Source of the DNA: Lachnospiraceae bacterium UBA1818 | Lineage (GTDB): Bacteria > Bacillota > Clostridia > Lachnospirales > Lachnospiraceae | Reading direction: 5' to 3' | Assembly: GCA_904419285.1 (NCBI GenBank) | Contig: CAJFQZ010000021.1 | Span: forward strand, 1 to 43,586 | DNA: 43,586 nt | The notes under the pieces: generated by a model | What the model saw: the letters and a program-made list of their open reading frames with translations, nothing else | Told to the model about the DNA's origin: nothing | Databases searched by the model: none | In this document: one piece after another, positions 7,624 through 17,690 of the stretch | Position numbering within the stretch: the stretch's first letter is position 1 | Layout: the number at the start of each line of letters is the position of its first letter | Position numbers and translations under genes: made by a program

Positions 7624-9171
7624 TCAATTCTCACCCAGCATTCCCCGACGGATCTTCTCTGCCGCATCTCCCTTAAAATATGGAATGTCATGTGCCGTAT
7701 TAGCCGATGATGCAAGCAGATGGATCTTCCCCTTCTGTATGCCGCATGCTCTGGCTATAAAGCTCTGCCTGATCTCCGCATACTGGATCTTCTGATACCT
7801 GACGGAGATATAATTTCTCCCGAAATAGCCATGGCAGAGCTTCAGAAACTCCTTATCCGCACCGACTCCGTCCGTCCTGTATTTCAGCAGCATCCCCATC
7901 AGCGCGAGCAGAAGGAGCACACCGGCGCCGCCCCAGATGAAAACCGCATACCGCGGCCAGATCTCCATGCAGACTCCCCCGCAGGCCGCTGCCGCCGCAC
8001 AGTATACTGCCAGCGGCCAGATCCAGGCAGCCCAGGCGCCCGCCGGCATCCTCACTGTCTCCTGATCCACTGTTCCCGCGAATTCCGGGAGAAGCAGAGC
8101 CAGACGCTCCCGGAGCTGCTCCTGCGTCGAGTACAGCACGAGGAAAGAGTTCTGTTCGTCCTTGTCGTCTCCCATCCCTACATTCACGATCTCCGCCATA
8201 TAACGCCCGAAGAGCCGTGCCACAAAGGACTGGCGTACCTTCAGCGCCTGGATCTTATCTACGGGGATCGTATACTCCACTTTCTTAAAAAAGCCATACC
8301 GGATATAGATTTTTTCTTTCCTGCGCTTCGCGCGGAAATCATAATAGCGGACAAAGTCCTTCACCGTATCCCAGAGTGCGGACAGAACGATCGCGCCCGC
8401 CGCAGCGACACCTGCCGCAGCGCTGAGCACAGACGTCATAAGATCCGGCCGTCCAAGTATCCTGACCACTGTCACAACGGCACCGACGATACCCAGGATC
8501 AGGATAATCATTGAGAAAATATTGATCGAGAACAGGCCGTGCTGGAAGATATCTCCGAATTCCGCCCGGAAATCATATGCCCCTTCTTCCTGCACCGCAC
8601 CGCCTTGCAGGACAGTCCCGGGTCTTATTTTTCCATTCTCTGCCCCGGCCATGCCGTCCTGCGCAGCTGCTGCCTGCTCCGCAGCCTGCAGCTTCCGTGT
8701 GATCTCCTGTTTGAACCACTCGGCGTCCGCTTTCTTCAGCACAATCTTCACATCCGTGCTGTCAGCGGTCGACCGGCTGTTCGTGTCCATCTTCACCTTA
8801 CAGGTCCCCAGGAGCATCTCGAACAGATTCTGTTCCAGGTTGATATTGGAAATATTCCTGATCCCGATCGTGTTTTTCTTCTTATTCATCGTCCCCCGCT
8901 CGATCACGACAGCATTTTCTTCGATGCATATGTAGGTCTTCGCCCAGACAAAGATCCGGTTCACAATGCCTGCCGCAAGGATCAGAAGGACCACCGCCAT
9001 GATCAGGGAGCCCCGGTCCGTCACTGCGGACAGATCTTTCCCGGTCAGCTCATCCGCATCCTGTAGGACATTCACCAGAAGCACAGCCGCAATGGCAAGG
9101 ATTCCCCCGCCGACCTGCTCTGCCACGATCGAGATATGATTTCGAAATCTCCTGCTCTTATTCTTTTCCAT
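7624..9171 (-). CDS. PH domain membrane protein, YdbT-like
   Basis: A 515-residue protein with repeated bacterial PH (bPH_2/DUF304) domains set between membrane helices. Paired helices are visible near residues 15-35 and 45-68, again at about 220-270 and again at 385-430. After each pair comes a PH-like beta segment such as ENAVVIERGTMNKKKNTIGI, KIYIRYGFFKKVEYTIPVDK and NYISVRYQKIQYAEIRQSFI. This architecture and the partner gene match the YdbS-YdbT pair of Bacillus, linked there to resistance against membrane-active bacteriocins. Its start overlaps the end of the YdbS-like gene by 14 nt, so the two are coupled. The function here is inferred. Confidence 0.85.
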   Translation of the reverse strand: MEKNKSRRFRNHISIVAEQVGGGILAIAAVLLVNVLQDADELTGKDLSAVTDRGSLIMAVVLLILAAGIVNRIFVWAKTYICIEENAVVIERGTMNKKKNTIGIRNISNINLEQNLFEMLLGTCKVKMDTNSRSTADSTDVKIVLKKADAEWFKQEITRKLQAAEQAAAAQDGMAGAENGKIRPGTVLQGGAVQEEGAYDFRAEFGDIFQHGLFSINIFSMIILILGIVGAVVTVVRILGRPDLMTSVLSAAAGVAAAGAIVLSALWDTVKDFVRYYDFRAKRRKEKIYIRYGFFKKVEYTIPVDKIQALKVRQSFVARLFGRYMAEIVNVGMGDDKDEQNSFLVLYSTQEQLRERLALLLPEFAGTVDQETVRMPAGAWAAWIWPLAVYCAAAAACGGVCMEIWPRYAVFIWGGAGVLLLLALMGMLLKYRTDGVGADKEFLKLCHGYFGRNYISVRYQKIQYAEIRQSFIARACGIQKGKIHLLASSANTAHDIPYFKGDAAEKIRRGMLGEN

Positions 9172-9688
9172 CTTCCGCCCTCTGCTCCTTCACGATCTCA
9201 TTGATCTTTCTTCGCAGACTCTCTGCGATCTGTTCTGCCCGCTCCTCCTCCAGGAAGGAGATCGTCACGTCTCCTCCTCCGGTCGTCACGACTACTTTCT
9301 CCACACCGAAAATCTGATCGATCGGCCCCTTCGTGGTCTGAAGCTTATGCAACCTCTCGATGGGAACAATATTCCGTTTCACGAACAGATATCCTTCTAT
9401 AATATCAATGCACTCGTCATTGATACTGTAGCGGTACCTGTGATACCGGAAATACGGGCTGATCAGCACATCCAGCACAGTCAGCACGGCAAACGCCAGC
9501 GAGATCCATTTCCCCGCGTCGATCTGCTGCGGGAACAGCCAGAAATAATTGACCGCTCCGATCACTGCCAGGACGATAATGCCCGTAACAATATCCGCTG
9601 CATACATACACTGCAGCGCGCGCTTCGGCAGCTTTTCATACCTTACGTTCTCCGCCGCTCCCAGGTTCATTTCATTTTCTTTACCCAT
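9158..9688 (-). CDS. PH domain membrane protein, YdbS-like
   Basis: A 176-residue protein with two membrane helices (about residues 30-50 and 57-75) and one C-terminal bPH_2 domain. The usual pattern YSINDECIDIIEGYLFVKRN, then VPIERLHKLQTTKGPID and GVEKVVVTTGGGDVTI, is clear. ATG at 9688 follows GGAGGAG closely; the next ATG (MNLGAAEN) is an alternative. It is the first gene of a two-gene operon with the larger YdbT-like protein. A strong promoter with an operator-like dyad lies just upstream, so expression is probably regulated. The proteins should sit in the membrane with PH domains in the cytoplasm. Confidence 0.85.
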   Translation of the reverse strand: MGKENEMNLGAAENVRYEKLPKRALQCMYAADIVTGIIVLAVIGAVNYFWLFPQQIDAGKWISLAFAVLTVLDVLISPYFRYHRYRYSINDECIDIIEGYLFVKRNIVPIERLHKLQTTKGPIDQIFGVEKVVVTTGGGDVTISFLEEERAEQIAESLRRKINEIVKEQRAEDGKE

Positions 9689-9723
9689 AATCTCCTCCTG
9701 TGCGAAATAAAATGTCCCGCACC

Positions 9724-9774
9724 ATTGTATTATATATTTAATACAATAGTACGGGGCCAGCTTCTCTTTGTCAA
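9724..9774 (-). promoter_or_regulatory. Promoter and operator-like dyad of the PH-domain operon
   Basis: Minus-strand TTGACA (9769-9774) and TACTAT (9746-9751) with a 17-bp spacer. A perfect dyad ATTGTATTA (9724-9732) / TAATACAAT (9739-9747) with a 6-bp centre overlaps the -10 edge and the expected transcription start. This is a good place for a repressor. The cognate regulator is unknown. Confidence 0.75.
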
Positions 9775-9826
9775 TATGATTTCCGCAAAAACCGCCGATA
9801 TCTCCGCTGATAATTTCTCTTTTCCC

Positions 9827-9850
9827 CGAAAAGCCGATTTCTTCGGCGGC

Positions 9851-9852
<2 letters not shown>
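9827..9852 (-). terminator. Terminator overlapping the enolase stop codon
   Basis: AAGCCG (9831-9836) pairs with CGGCTT (9847-9852). The stem starts within the TAA stop of enolase and is followed on the minus strand by TTTTC. It is a compact probable intrinsic terminator. Confidence 0.5.
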
Positions 9853-11263
<1,411 letters not shown>

Positions 11264-11306
11264 TCGATTAGACAGGCAAAAGATAATTCATAAGAGGGGA
11301 GAATAC

Positions 11307-12152
11307 ATGATGAAAAAAAATATCCGGTATTTTTGTCTTCTGACTTTCAGTACGCTGATCATGGCGTTCGGAACCTATTTTTTCAAATTCACGAACAACT
11401 TCACCTTCGGAGGCATCACAGGCCTCGCCGTCCTCGTTGCCCGGACAGGCCTCGTTTCCGCCAGTGATTTCAACCTCGTTGCAAGCATGATCCTGCTGGT
11501 CATCGGTCTCTTTGTCCTGGGCAGAAAATTTGCGGCGAAGACCGCTTACTGCAGCATCCTGCTCTCCGTTGCTCTCTCCGCCATGGAACGCATCTGGCCC
11601 ATGGACAGCCCGCTGACGGGCCAGCCCATGCTGGAGCTCTGTTTTGCCGTCGCGCTTCCGGCACTCGGATCCGCCATTCTGTTCAATATCGGCGCTTCCA
11701 GCGGCGGGACCGACATCATAGCCATGATCCTGAAAAAATACTCCAGCTTTGACATCGGGCGCGCCCTGATGCTCTCCGATGCGCTGATCACGTTCATCGG
11801 CTTCTTTATCTTCGATATCGAGACCGGACTCTACTCCGTACTCGGACTCGCGATCCGCTCTTTCATGGTGGATACCTTTATCGAGAGTTTCAACCTCTCA
11901 AAATACTTCAATGTCGTATGTGACCACCCGGAACAGATCTGCGATTTCATCGTGCACACGCTCGGGAGGAGCGCCAGCGTATGCCAGGCAAAGGGTGCTT
12001 ACTCCGGCAGAGACAAATATATCATTCTTACTGCCCTGAACCGTGTCCAGGCAGTGAGGCTCAGAAATTTCATCAAGACGAATGACCCGGAAGCATTTAT
12101 CCTGATCTCCAACACGAGCGAGATCATCGGAAAAGGCTTTCACAGCGTATAA
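11307..12152 (+). CDS. YitT family membrane protein (DUF2179 C-terminus)
   Basis: A 281-residue protein with about five or six membrane helices in the first ~190 residues, including the family signatures FTNNFTFGGITGLAVL, LFNIGASSGGTDIIAMILKK and GLYSVLGLAIRSFMVDTFIE. A soluble DUF2179 domain ends the protein (HTLGRSASVCQAKGAYSGRD, then KYIILTALNR and the terminal EIIGKGF). Such proteins are common in Firmicutes, and their transported substrate is not known. The start at 11307 (or the next ATG at 11310) has AGAGGGGAG upstream. topB follows after 31 bp on the same strand, so the two may share a transcript. Confidence 0.88.
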   Translation: MMKKNIRYFCLLTFSTLIMAFGTYFFKFTNNFTFGGITGLAVLVARTGLVSASDFNLVASMILLVIGLFVLGRKFAAKTAYCSILLSVALSAMERIWPMDSPLTGQPMLELCFAVALPALGSAILFNIGASSGGTDIIAMILKKYSSFDIGRALMLSDALITFIGFFIFDIETGLYSVLGLAIRSFMVDTFIESFNLSKYFNVVCDHPEQICDFIVHTLGRSASVCQAKGAYSGRDKYIILTALNRVQAVRLRNFIKTNDPEAFILISNTSEIIGKGFHSV

Positions 12153-12183
12153 TACAGATTAACAGACAGGAGATTTTACATCT

Positions 12184-14382
12184 ATGAAGCATCTTGTGAT
12201 TGCAGAAAAACCTTCCGTGGCGCGTGACATCGCGCGCGTTCTCGGCTGCGGAAAGAAAACAAATAGTTATATGGAAGGAAAAGATTATATCGTCACCTGG
12301 GCCCTCGGGCACCTGGTGACGCTTGCCGATCCCGAAGAATACGGCGAACAGTATAAGAGCTGGAACATGGACACCCTGCCCATGCTGCCGCAGCACTGGA
12401 AGCTCGTTGTCATCCGGCAGACTTCCAGGCAGTACCACGCCGTAAAGGAGCAGATCTTCCGCAAAGATGTCTCTGACATCATCATCGCCACCGACGCAGG
12501 GCGCGAGGGAGAACTTGTCGCCCGCTGGATCCTGGACAAGGCGGGGAATAAGAAACCGCTCAAAAGACTCTGGATCTCTTCCGTGACGGACAAGGCGATC
12601 CGTGAAGGTTTCGCCCATCTCCGCCCCGGAAAGGATTATGAGAATCTGTACCGCGCCGCCGTGGCGCGGGCGGAATCCGACTGGGTCGTCGGCATCAACG
12701 CCACCAGGGCTCTGACCTGCAAGTACAATGCACAGCTCTCCTGCGGCCGAGTCCAGACGCCCACTCTGGCCATGATCGCCGCCCGGGAAGAAGAGATCCG
12801 CAGGTTCCGCCCCCAGACCTACTACGGCCTGAAAGCCTCTGCAGGAGGGATCACATTCACCTGGACTGACAGCAGGACCGGATCGGGCAGGACATTTGAC
12901 CGGGAAAAGGTGGATTCCATCCGCCGCAGCAGCGCGGCGAAGCTTCATATCACAGAAGTGAAAAAGAAGGCAAAGAAAACTTACTCCCCGGCGCTGTACG
13001 ATCTGACCGCCCTCCAGCGGGAGGCAAACCAGCGGTACGGCTATTCGGCCAAAGAGACGCTGAATATTATGCAGCGTCTGTACGAGAACCATAAAGTGCT
13101 CACTTATCCGCGGACCGATTCCCGATACCTGACCTCCGATATGACGGGCACCCTGAAGGAGCGGCTGAAAGCCTGCGCTGTCGGTCCCTATCGGAAGACG
13201 GCAGCACGTCTCTCCATGCAGGAGATTCGCGCGAACAAGTCCTTTGTAGATAATTCAAAGGTGTCAGACCACCATGCCATCATCCCCACAGAACAGTTCG
13301 TTCAGCTGGAGCACATGAGCAGCGACGAACGCCGGATCTACGACATGGTCGTCCGCCGCTTTCTGGCCGTGCTCTCCCCTGCCTGCGAGTATGAGGAGAC
13401 TTCCCTCACCGGGACACTCGGCGCTGAGAAGTTTCACGCAAAGGGAAATGTGATCCTTAAGGCAGGATGGCGGGAAGTCTATGGCACCGGATGGGAGGAC
13501 GCAGACGATGATGCTGACGAAGAATCCGCGGATCTTATATCCGGTCAGAGTCTCCCGGAAGTTAAAGAGGGGACCGACCTTGCCGTCACCGCCCTCACCG
13601 TCACAGAGGGAAAGACCAAGCCTCCCGCATATTTCACAGAAGGAACGCTGATCGCCGCAATGGAAAACCCGGTAAAATATCTGGAGCACAAGGACAAGGC
13701 CGTCATCCGCACGCTGGGCGAGACCGGAGGGCTTGGAACTGTCGCCACCCGCGCAGACATCATAGAGAAGCTCTTCAACAGCTTCCTGATGGAGAAAAAG
13801 GGAAACGAGATCCATATCACCTCCAAAGGGAAACAGCTTCTCTCCCTCGTCCCTGCCGACCTCAAAAGTCCGGAACTGACTGCGCAGTGGGAGCAGCGTC
13901 TGAAGGCGATCTCCCTCGGGAAAGAGTCCGACCGCAGGTTCATGTCCGAGATCGAGAACTACACAAAGTCTCTGATCGATCAGATCAAGAACGCAGAAGG
14001 CACCTTCCGCCACGACAACCTGACAAGGCATAAGTGCCCGCAGTGCGGGAAATTCCTTCTTGAGGTCAACGGTAAGCACGGAAAGCTTCTCGTATGCCAG
14101 GACAGGGAATGTGGATACCGGGAAACGATCTCCCGGCGCACCAACGCCCGCTGTCCGGTCTGCCATAAGAAGATGGAGCTGGTCGGAAAGGGCGACGCTC
14201 AGCGCTTCGTCTGTTCCTGCGGCCATAAGGAAAAGCTTTCTGTCTTCGAAGAACGGAAGAAAAAGGAGGGCAGAGGCGCCAACAAACGGGATGTGGCCAG
14301 CTATATGCGGAAACAGGCAAAGGAGGCAAATGAACCCATCAACAATGCTTTTGCCGACGCCCTGAAAAACCTGAATCTTTAG
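12184..14382 (+). CDS. topB: DNA topoisomerase III
   Basis: A 732-residue type IA topoisomerase that decatenates DNA and resolves recombination intermediates. The N-terminal TOPRIM domain shows EKPSVARDIARVLG and TDAGREGE (103-110, metal-binding acidic cluster). The active-site tyrosine is Y308 in TYPRTDSRYL. The C-terminus carries two zinc-ribbon-like cysteine clusters (CPQCGKF...CQDRECGY and CPVCHKK...CSCGHKE) for DNA binding. An AGGAG site precedes the ATG. Length agrees with B. subtilis TopB. An intrinsic terminator follows at about 14423-14469. Confidence 0.96.
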   Translation: MKHLVIAEKPSVARDIARVLGCGKKTNSYMEGKDYIVTWALGHLVTLADPEEYGEQYKSWNMDTLPMLPQHWKLVVIRQTSRQYHAVKEQIFRKDVSDIIIATDAGREGELVARWILDKAGNKKPLKRLWISSVTDKAIREGFAHLRPGKDYENLYRAAVARAESDWVVGINATRALTCKYNAQLSCGRVQTPTLAMIAAREEEIRRFRPQTYYGLKASAGGITFTWTDSRTGSGRTFDREKVDSIRRSSAAKLHITEVKKKAKKTYSPALYDLTALQREANQRYGYSAKETLNIMQRLYENHKVLTYPRTDSRYLTSDMTGTLKERLKACAVGPYRKTAARLSMQEIRANKSFVDNSKVSDHHAIIPTEQFVQLEHMSSDERRIYDMVVRRFLAVLSPACEYEETSLTGTLGAEKFHAKGNVILKAGWREVYGTGWEDADDDADEESADLISGQSLPEVKEGTDLAVTALTVTEGKTKPPAYFTEGTLIAAMENPVKYLEHKDKAVIRTLGETGGLGTVATRADIIEKLFNSFLMEKKGNEIHITSKGKQLLSLVPADLKSPELTAQWEQRLKAISLGKESDRRFMSEIENYTKSLIDQIKNAEGTFRHDNLTRHKCPQCGKFLLEVNGKHGKLLVCQDRECGYRETISRRTNARCPVCHKKMELVGKGDAQRFVCSCGHKEKLSVFEERKKKEGRGANKRDVASYMRKQAKEANEPINNAFADALKNLNL

Positions 14383-14422
14383 CTCCACGCTTCAAGCTCT
14401 CTCCTGCGGATAAAAATAAACG

Positions 14423-14469
14423 AAAAAAAGCTCTCCATCGGCACAGATCACTGCCGAAGAGAGCTTTTT
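14423..14469. terminator. Bidirectional terminator between topB and the GNAT gene
   Basis: AAAAAAAGCTCTC (14423-14435) and GAGAGCTTTTT (14459-14469), with an inner CGGC/GCCG pair. It has A and T runs on both sides, so it can serve topB and the convergent acetyltransferase gene. Confidence 0.85.
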
Positions 14470-14531
14470 CTCTGTCTGTTCTACGCTGATCCAGTTCTAT
14501 ACTGAATCGATTTCCTGCAAAATCTATGATC

Positions 14532-15023
14532 TTATAAAACGTGATAATGAGGGATGATATCCTCATAATGTCCGTCTTTCATCAGGAACCCGCCCGGAAT
14601 GATCCCCAGCCGGACAAATCCCATCTTCTCGTACAGACGGAGCGCGCGGGTATTGCTCCTTACCACTGCATTGAACTGGAGGATCCGGAATCCGAGCTCT
14701 CTCCCCTTCTCCATACAGTGTGAGACAAGCTTCTCCCCGATCTGCTGTCCTCGCAGATCCGCTCTCACTGCATAGCTGGCATTGCAGATATGTCCGCACC
14801 TGCCCACATTGTTGGGGTGAAGGATATACAAGCCCGCGATCTCACTGCTTTCTGCGTCATAAGCGATTCCCGTAAAGAACTGCCCGGAGAAAAATACCTC
14901 CGCGGTCTCTTCCGTCAGTGTCTCGAGCTGTGGAAATGCCTCGCCGTCCTCCACGATCCGATTCCATATCTCGGCCGCCTCCCTCGCATCAGATGACTTG
15001 TATCCTCTTATCCTGATCTCCAT
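14532..15023 (-). CDS. GNAT family N-acetyltransferase
   Basis: A 163-residue acetyl-CoA-dependent acetyltransferase. The GNAT fold is seen in IRIRGYKSSDAREAAEIWNR at the start, SEIAGLYILHPN, motif A (YAVRADLRGQQIGEKLVSHC, acetyl-CoA pyrophosphate loop) and motif B (VRSNTRALRLYEKMGFVRLG). The end, GGFLMKDGHYEDIIPHYHVL, resembles small-molecule or amino-acid acetyltransferases of the YhhY/phosphinothricin type, but the substrate cannot be named. A GGAGG site lies upstream. The gene stands alone, facing topB across a shared terminator. Confidence 0.88.
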   Translation of the reverse strand: MEIRIRGYKSSDAREAAEIWNRIVEDGEAFPQLETLTEETAEVFFSGQFFTGIAYDAESSEIAGLYILHPNNVGRCGHICNASYAVRADLRGQQIGEKLVSHCMEKGRELGFRILQFNAVVRSNTRALRLYEKMGFVRLGIIPGGFLMKDGHYEDIIPHYHVL

Positions 15024-15086
15024 TCTCCAGTTCCTCCGCCATACTATATCCTTAAAAATTTTCTATCAGTATAGCATATCCGGAGC

Positions 15087-15734
15087 TTAATGGAAATAGT
15101 GATCTCCGATCCGCATCCCCCATCCGCCTGTGCTGAAATAAAGGCAGTCTCCCACCGGGCTGCTTCCCGCAAGGGCTTCCTCCGCCGCCTGCATCGCCGA
15201 TGCCGTATATCCTGCATTCGCACGTACCGAATCCAGCCATCCGGTCATGGCGGGAGTGAACTGTCCAGACTGATAGATCACCTCTGAGATCGTATTCGGA
15301 TAGGCTCCGCTCTTCACACGGTTCATGACGACCGCTCCCACGGCAACCTGTCCCTCATAGGGCTGGTTTCCCGCTTCACAGAAGATCAGAGATGCAAGAA
15401 GTTCCCTGTCGGCCTGTGCAGCCGCCTCAGCAGCCGCCTTCTCAGCCGCGATCCGCGCCGCTTCCTCTGCGGCTTTCCGCTCTTCCTCCAGCTTCTTTTC
15501 ATAAGCCTGCTGCGCTTCCTCAGCTGATGCCTTCGTCTCCTCCAGAATATCCTGCTGGATCCCGCCTGCAATATCAGAGAAATTCCACTCTGCACTTTCT
15601 TCCTTCACACTCTCCGGCCGGCGCACCTTCGTGTCCGCCTCTGCCGCAAGGCTGGTAAAACCGGTCAGTATGACCATACTTACGGCAGCGGCGTACATGG
15701 ACATAACGATCCGCCTGTTTTTATGCTGTTTCAT
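15087..15734 (-). CDS. Secreted SleB-type cell wall hydrolase
   Basis: A 215-residue exported protein. An N-terminal signal peptide (about residues 8-31, ending near SLAAEA) is followed by a Glu/Lys/Ala-rich helical linker (EEAARIAAEKAAAEAAAQAD). The C-terminal domain is of the hydrolase_2/SleB type: LLASLIFCEAGNQPYEGQVA, VGAVVMNRVKSGAYPNTISE, VIYQSGQFTPAMTGWLDSVR. The Glu of FCEAG is the likely catalytic acid for peptidoglycan glycan cleavage. It lacks a separate binding domain. The same linker sequence occurs in the second SleB-type protein at 35564. A role in wall turnover or spore germination is inferred; which one cannot be told. Confidence 0.87.
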   Translation of the reverse strand: MKQHKNRRIVMSMYAAAVSMVILTGFTSLAAEADTKVRRPESVKEESAEWNFSDIAGGIQQDILEETKASAEEAQQAYEKKLEEERKAAEEAARIAAEKAAAEAAAQADRELLASLIFCEAGNQPYEGQVAVGAVVMNRVKSGAYPNTISEVIYQSGQFTPAMTGWLDSVRANAGYTASAMQAAEEALAGSSPVGDCLYFSTGGWGMRIGDHYFH

Positions 15735-15906
15735 ATACTCCTCCTCTTAACTTATTGCAATATCTTTACATATTTCCTTAAGAATATATGTAGTTATTTT
15801 CATATTTATTACAGATATTACAAAAATGTTACGGAGGCTATTCTAATATAAAACTTTCGATTTGTCAACTTTTTTTATTTACAGCCCATTTATTTCCTCC
15901 TGAACA

Positions 15907-15937
15907 GCAAAAAACAGACCCTCAAAAAGGGCCTGTT
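15907..15937 (-). terminator. Terminator of ribU
   Basis: The minus-strand stem AACAGGCCCT / AGGGTCTGTT has a TTTTG loop and is followed by TTTTTGC. It lies about 25 bp past the ribU stop. Confidence 0.75.
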
Positions 15938-15961
15938 CTTCAACTATTCTTCACTTATTTC

Positions 15962-16591
15962 TCAGTGCATCCGGAAGATCGGACTGATCTTCTTATAGAT
16001 CAGAAATACGATAACGGATACAAGGACTCCTTTCAGAAGATTAAACGGCGCAACCGCGAACATTACAAATGTTGTGAGATCCGTAATATGTGAGTTCACC
16101 GCTGTCCCCATGCCCACCAGTGCATCAATCGGCATTCCGAAAGCTGTTGCATATGTCGGAAGCAGAACGAATGCATTGATCAGGCAGCCGAGGACCGTCA
16201 TCGTCACCGTTCCCGCTGCCATGCCGATCAGAGCGTTCTTCCTCGTCCGGTTCCTGCGGTAGATCAGTCCCGCGGGAACACACAGCGCGCATCCGATGAT
16301 AAAGTTCGCGATCTCTCCTACTCCAGCTGTCTGTGTACCCGTAAGCACGAAGTTCAGAAGGATCTTGATCAGCTCGATCAGCGCTCCTGCGAACGGTCCC
16401 ATAGCAAAGCATCCGACAAGGACGGGCACCTCGCTGAAGTCGATCTCATAAAACGACGGTGCAAAGGGAAGCGGTATCTCGAAAAGCATCAGAATGACAG
16501 CGACTGCTGCCAGCATTCCGATCTTGACGATCGCCTTTACCCCAAGCTTAGGTTCTGAGTGAACCACTGTTGTTTTTGTCTCTGTACTCAT
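15962..16591 (-). CDS. ribU: Riboflavin ECF transporter S component RibU
   Basis: A 209-residue substrate-binding membrane subunit of an energy-coupling factor transporter for riboflavin. Five or six helices are visible. RibU signatures include EIPLPFAPSFYEIDFSEVPV in the first loop and FAMGPFAGALIELIKILLNF, then GEIANFIIG. The start MSTETKT at 16591 has AAAGGAGAG upstream. An FMN riboswitch plus terminator precedes the gene, which independently confirms the substrate. The shared energising module (EcfA, EcfA', EcfT) is not in the window and must be encoded elsewhere. Confidence 0.96.
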   Translation of the reverse strand: MSTETKTTVVHSEPKLGVKAIVKIGMLAAVAVILMLFEIPLPFAPSFYEIDFSEVPVLVGCFAMGPFAGALIELIKILLNFVLTGTQTAGVGEIANFIIGCALCVPAGLIYRRNRTRKNALIGMAAGTVTMTVLGCLINAFVLLPTYATAFGMPIDALVGMGTAVNSHITDLTTFVMFAVAPFNLLKGVLVSVIVFLIYKKISPIFRMH

Positions 16592-16736
16592 ATTCCATCT
16601 CTCCTTTTTCTTCCGCTGCATGCGGATAATAATTTCCTGCATCTCTTGGCAGGGACTTATAACAGAAAAGGAAGTCTTCCAGGAAATCCTGTCATATCAG
16701 GCATCGTTTTCCATATTCGGCTGCCGCCGCATACAG

Positions 16737-16764
16737 AAAAACCCCGAACCTTTCGGTCCGGGGC
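16737..16764 (-). terminator. Riboswitch expression-platform terminator
   Basis: Minus-strand stem CCCCGGACC / GGTTCGGGG with a GAAA loop, followed by TTTTT. It sits between the FMN aptamer and ribU, so ligand binding should favour termination and shut off ribU. Confidence 0.85.
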
Positions 16765-16825
16765 TTAAATCCTGCACATTCAATGGCATCTCTCATCAAA
16801 CTCTGCGAGCTTAACAAATGTGGAT

Positions 16826-16953
16826 TTCTTCTCTCATCCAGACTGTACTGTCGGTACCGGAATTCTCTCTCTGAGAGTCACCGGTTCAGCCGCATAAATG
16901 CGGGTCGCGGACTATACCGCCGGTTGGGACTTTCACCCGACCCCGAAGATCCA
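16826..16953 (-). ncRNA. FMN riboswitch (RFN element)
   Basis: The minus strand shows the conserved RFN elements in order: ATCTTCGGGGTCGGGTGAAA, GTCCCAACCGGCGGTATAGT, CCGCGACCCGC, CTGAACCGGTGACTCT, CCGGTACCGACAGTACAGT and GTCTGGATGAGAGAAGA. All are canonical for the FMN aptamer of riboflavin genes. It lies in the ribU leader, upstream of an intrinsic terminator, fitting transcriptional OFF control by FMN. Confidence 0.97.
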
Positions 16954-16971
16954 ATTTCTCTTACAGCTACT

Positions 16972-17000
16972 AATATAACTCTTTAATGCAGGGATTTCAA
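16972..17000 (-). promoter_or_regulatory. Promoter of the FMN riboswitch-ribU transcript
   Basis: Minus-strand TTGAAA (16995-17000) and TATATT (16972-16977) with a 17-bp spacer. The predicted start falls about 10 nt before the aptamer. Confidence 0.75.
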
Positions 17001-17358
17001 GTGCGTTTCACACTTTTTTACACATTTGTTCATAATCCATTCAAACCTTGAACACACTTTTTACACAACTACTTTATATACTATAATTGTTCTTAAATAA
17101 AGAACACTTTTTCATAAACTTTTTCCCCCTTTGAGTCACAGAAATGTGGCTCATTCCTTTTTTACGGATATTTCCGTACAACACAGAAACCGGACTCCAA
17201 AGAGTCCGGTTTCTATAGCATAATTAGATATGTCTAATACCAAAATTTTCTATACTCTAACACCCCTGATACAGATTCTGTTAAAGTATATATACTATGT
17301 TCATCAAACATTGCATGTAAACTTGACCAAATATCTCGGCTCACCGTATAATGTAAAG
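17001..17358. other. AT-rich intergenic region with three hairpins
   Basis: No gene is seen. Three perfect stems occur: GAGTCACA/TGTGGCTC (17133-17152, followed by a T run on the plus strand), TACGGA/TCCGTA (17163-17178) and a 13-bp stem AGAAACCGGACTC (17185-17214). The last may end the small minus-strand gene that follows, though no strong T run is attached. Confidence 0.5.
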
Positions 17359-17523
17359 CTAATTTTCATAGTTCTCGTTCTTAAATCCTGACATGCCGAT
17401 TACATCTTTTCCAGCTTTATATTTATCAATTTCTCCTAAGATTTTCCTGATCAACGTTTCCCCAAAAAACATAACGCATAATCCGCTTACTATTCCTAAT
17501 ACAAGCCACCTTTTCCTGTTCAT
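17359..17523 (-). CDS. Small hypothetical single-pass membrane protein
   Basis: Fifty-four residues starting MNRKRWLVLGIVSGLCVMFF: a basic N-terminus, one hydrophobic helix (about residues 6-22) and a polar tail (KILGEIDKYKAGKDVIGMSG). The ribosome binding site (AGAGGTTGAA) is modest. I do not recognise a family. It stands alone between the ribU leader and the J-domain operon in AT-rich sequence. The layout of a positively charged start and a single helix is coherent with a real membrane protein, but a chance ORF is not excluded. Confidence 0.4.
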   Translation of the reverse strand: MNRKRWLVLGIVSGLCVMFFGETLIRKILGEIDKYKAGKDVIGMSGFKNENYEN

Positions 17524-17593
17524 TTCAACCTCTGATAGATTTAATATCCTGAAAAACAAGTTCACTTACTTCCGTTTTTTCTCACCCCAAAAT

Positions 17594-17636
17594 AAAGGCA
17601 TCGCTCAGTCATAATCCGATGATTTTGCGATACCTT
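17594..17636 (-). terminator. Terminator of the DUF5685/J-domain operon
   Basis: AAGG-c-ATCGC (17595-17604) pairs with GCGAT-a-CCTT (17627-17636). On the minus strand the stem ends in CCTTTATTTT. It lies about 55 bp beyond the last operon gene. Confidence 0.6.
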
Positions 17637-17690
17637 CTTTTCATTTATCTCATTTTATCCGCGGGGATCCTCCGCATACAGTACCCCGTA

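Noticed and set aside
12124-14388. Long minus-strand ORFs opposite topB
   Set aside because: Antisense shadows of topB; composition is unlike a real protein and there are no start signals.
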